Of a stretch of 61,316 nt of DNA, positions 61,161 to 61,316 are shown in pieces. The stretch's first letter is position 1, and every line of letters begins with the position of its first letter. Where the stretch lies: the NCBI RefSeq assembly GCF_009687865.1, contig NZ_BLAE01000071.1, positions 1 to 61,316 of the forward strand, written 5' to 3'. This stretch comes from Acrocarpospora macrocephala. Its GTDB lineage: Bacteria; Actinomycetota; Actinomycetes; Streptosporangiales; Streptosporangiaceae. The notes beneath the pieces are model-generated. The model saw only the letters and a program-made list of their open reading frames with translations, was not told the origin of the DNA and did not search any database. The position numbers and the translations under genes were made by a program.

Positions 61161-61316
61161 TTTTTGGAGAGTTTGATCCTGGCTCAGGACGAACGCTGGC
61201 GGCGTGCTTAACACATGCAAGTCGAGCGGAAAGGCCCTTCGGGGTACTCGAGCGGCGAACGGGTGAGTAACACGTGAGTAACCTGCCCCTGACTCTGGGA
61301 TAAGCCTGGGAAACCG
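61161..61316 (+). rRNA. 16S ribosomal RNA, 5' end (partial)
   Basis: AGAGTTTGATCCTGGCTCAG begins at 61168, corresponding to E. coli position 8, so the mature 5' end is near 61161. It continues with GACGAACGCTGGCGGCGTGC and the V1 region, and is cut by the window end. The short V1 loop and CTCTGGGATAAGCCTGGG are typical of Streptosporangiales. Confidence 0.98.

Overview
This is about 61 kb of high-GC actinobacterial chromosome. The gene order yraN-comM-dprA-xerC ... M23 peptidase-rpsB-tsf-pyrH-frr-cdsA-rlmN is the classic actinobacterial housekeeping block. The last 156 bases are the start of a 16S rRNA gene whose first variable region looks like Streptosporangiales (Streptosporangium/Nonomuraea type). 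That placement is my inference from memory of the 16S start, not from a search.

Layout. 1-7.3 kb: DNA uptake, recombination and nuclease genes (YraN-family, ComM, DprA, DinB-like, an ArsR-type regulator, XerC). 7.4-13.5 kb: accessory genes lodged inside the conserved block: a TPR protein, an aminoglycoside-nucleotidyltransferase-like protein, a MerR/TipAS regulator with a textbook MerR promoter, an M23-like protein with nine 9-residue repeats, a cluster of three DnaA boxes, a deleted CoA-transferase relic, and a divergent MFS exporter/ArsR pair. 13.5-20.2 kb: rpsB (structured leader), tsf, pyrH, frr, cdsA, a SUFU-domain gene, rlmN. 20.2-25.1 kb: DUF899 protein, two-gene ABC exporter, secreted M1 peptidase, a 432-bp element bounded by 78-bp inverted repeats, a pentapeptide-repeat protein.

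25.1-35.9 kb is a coherent polyamine region: agmatinase makes putrescine. A Lrp-type regulator is divergent from an aldehyde dehydrogenase (gamma-aminobutyraldehyde to GABA). That gene heads an operon with a complete spermidine/putrescine-type ABC importer, followed by a flavin amine oxidoreductase. A 689-residue protein with a deaminase-like HAE...CxxC signature is inserted between agmatinase and the Lrp gene and is the least explained gene of the window.

35.9-46.9 kb: a Cys-nucleophile hydrolase, a phosphotriesterase-family protein, a DUF998/GT4/EamA cluster, a secreted expansin-CBM2 protein behind a long, possibly c-di-AMP-type leader, an SDR, a 66-residue hydrophilic protein with its own terminator, a VC0807-family membrane protein, LysE, and a YeiH-type exporter whose first membrane helix seems to be a separate 44-residue protein. 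46.9-52.8 kb: SAM methyltransferase, AfsR/SARP-type regulator, and an ABC exporter divergent from its probable GbsR/MarR regulator with a perfect 16-bp palindrome between. 53-57.8 kb: three tandem secreted GH18 chitinases under a 23-bp palindrome, two sharing near-identical CBM2-FnIII modules. 57.9-61.3 kb: GT-C type membrane protein, small hypothetical, AI-2E family protein, then rRNA promoters and the 16S start.
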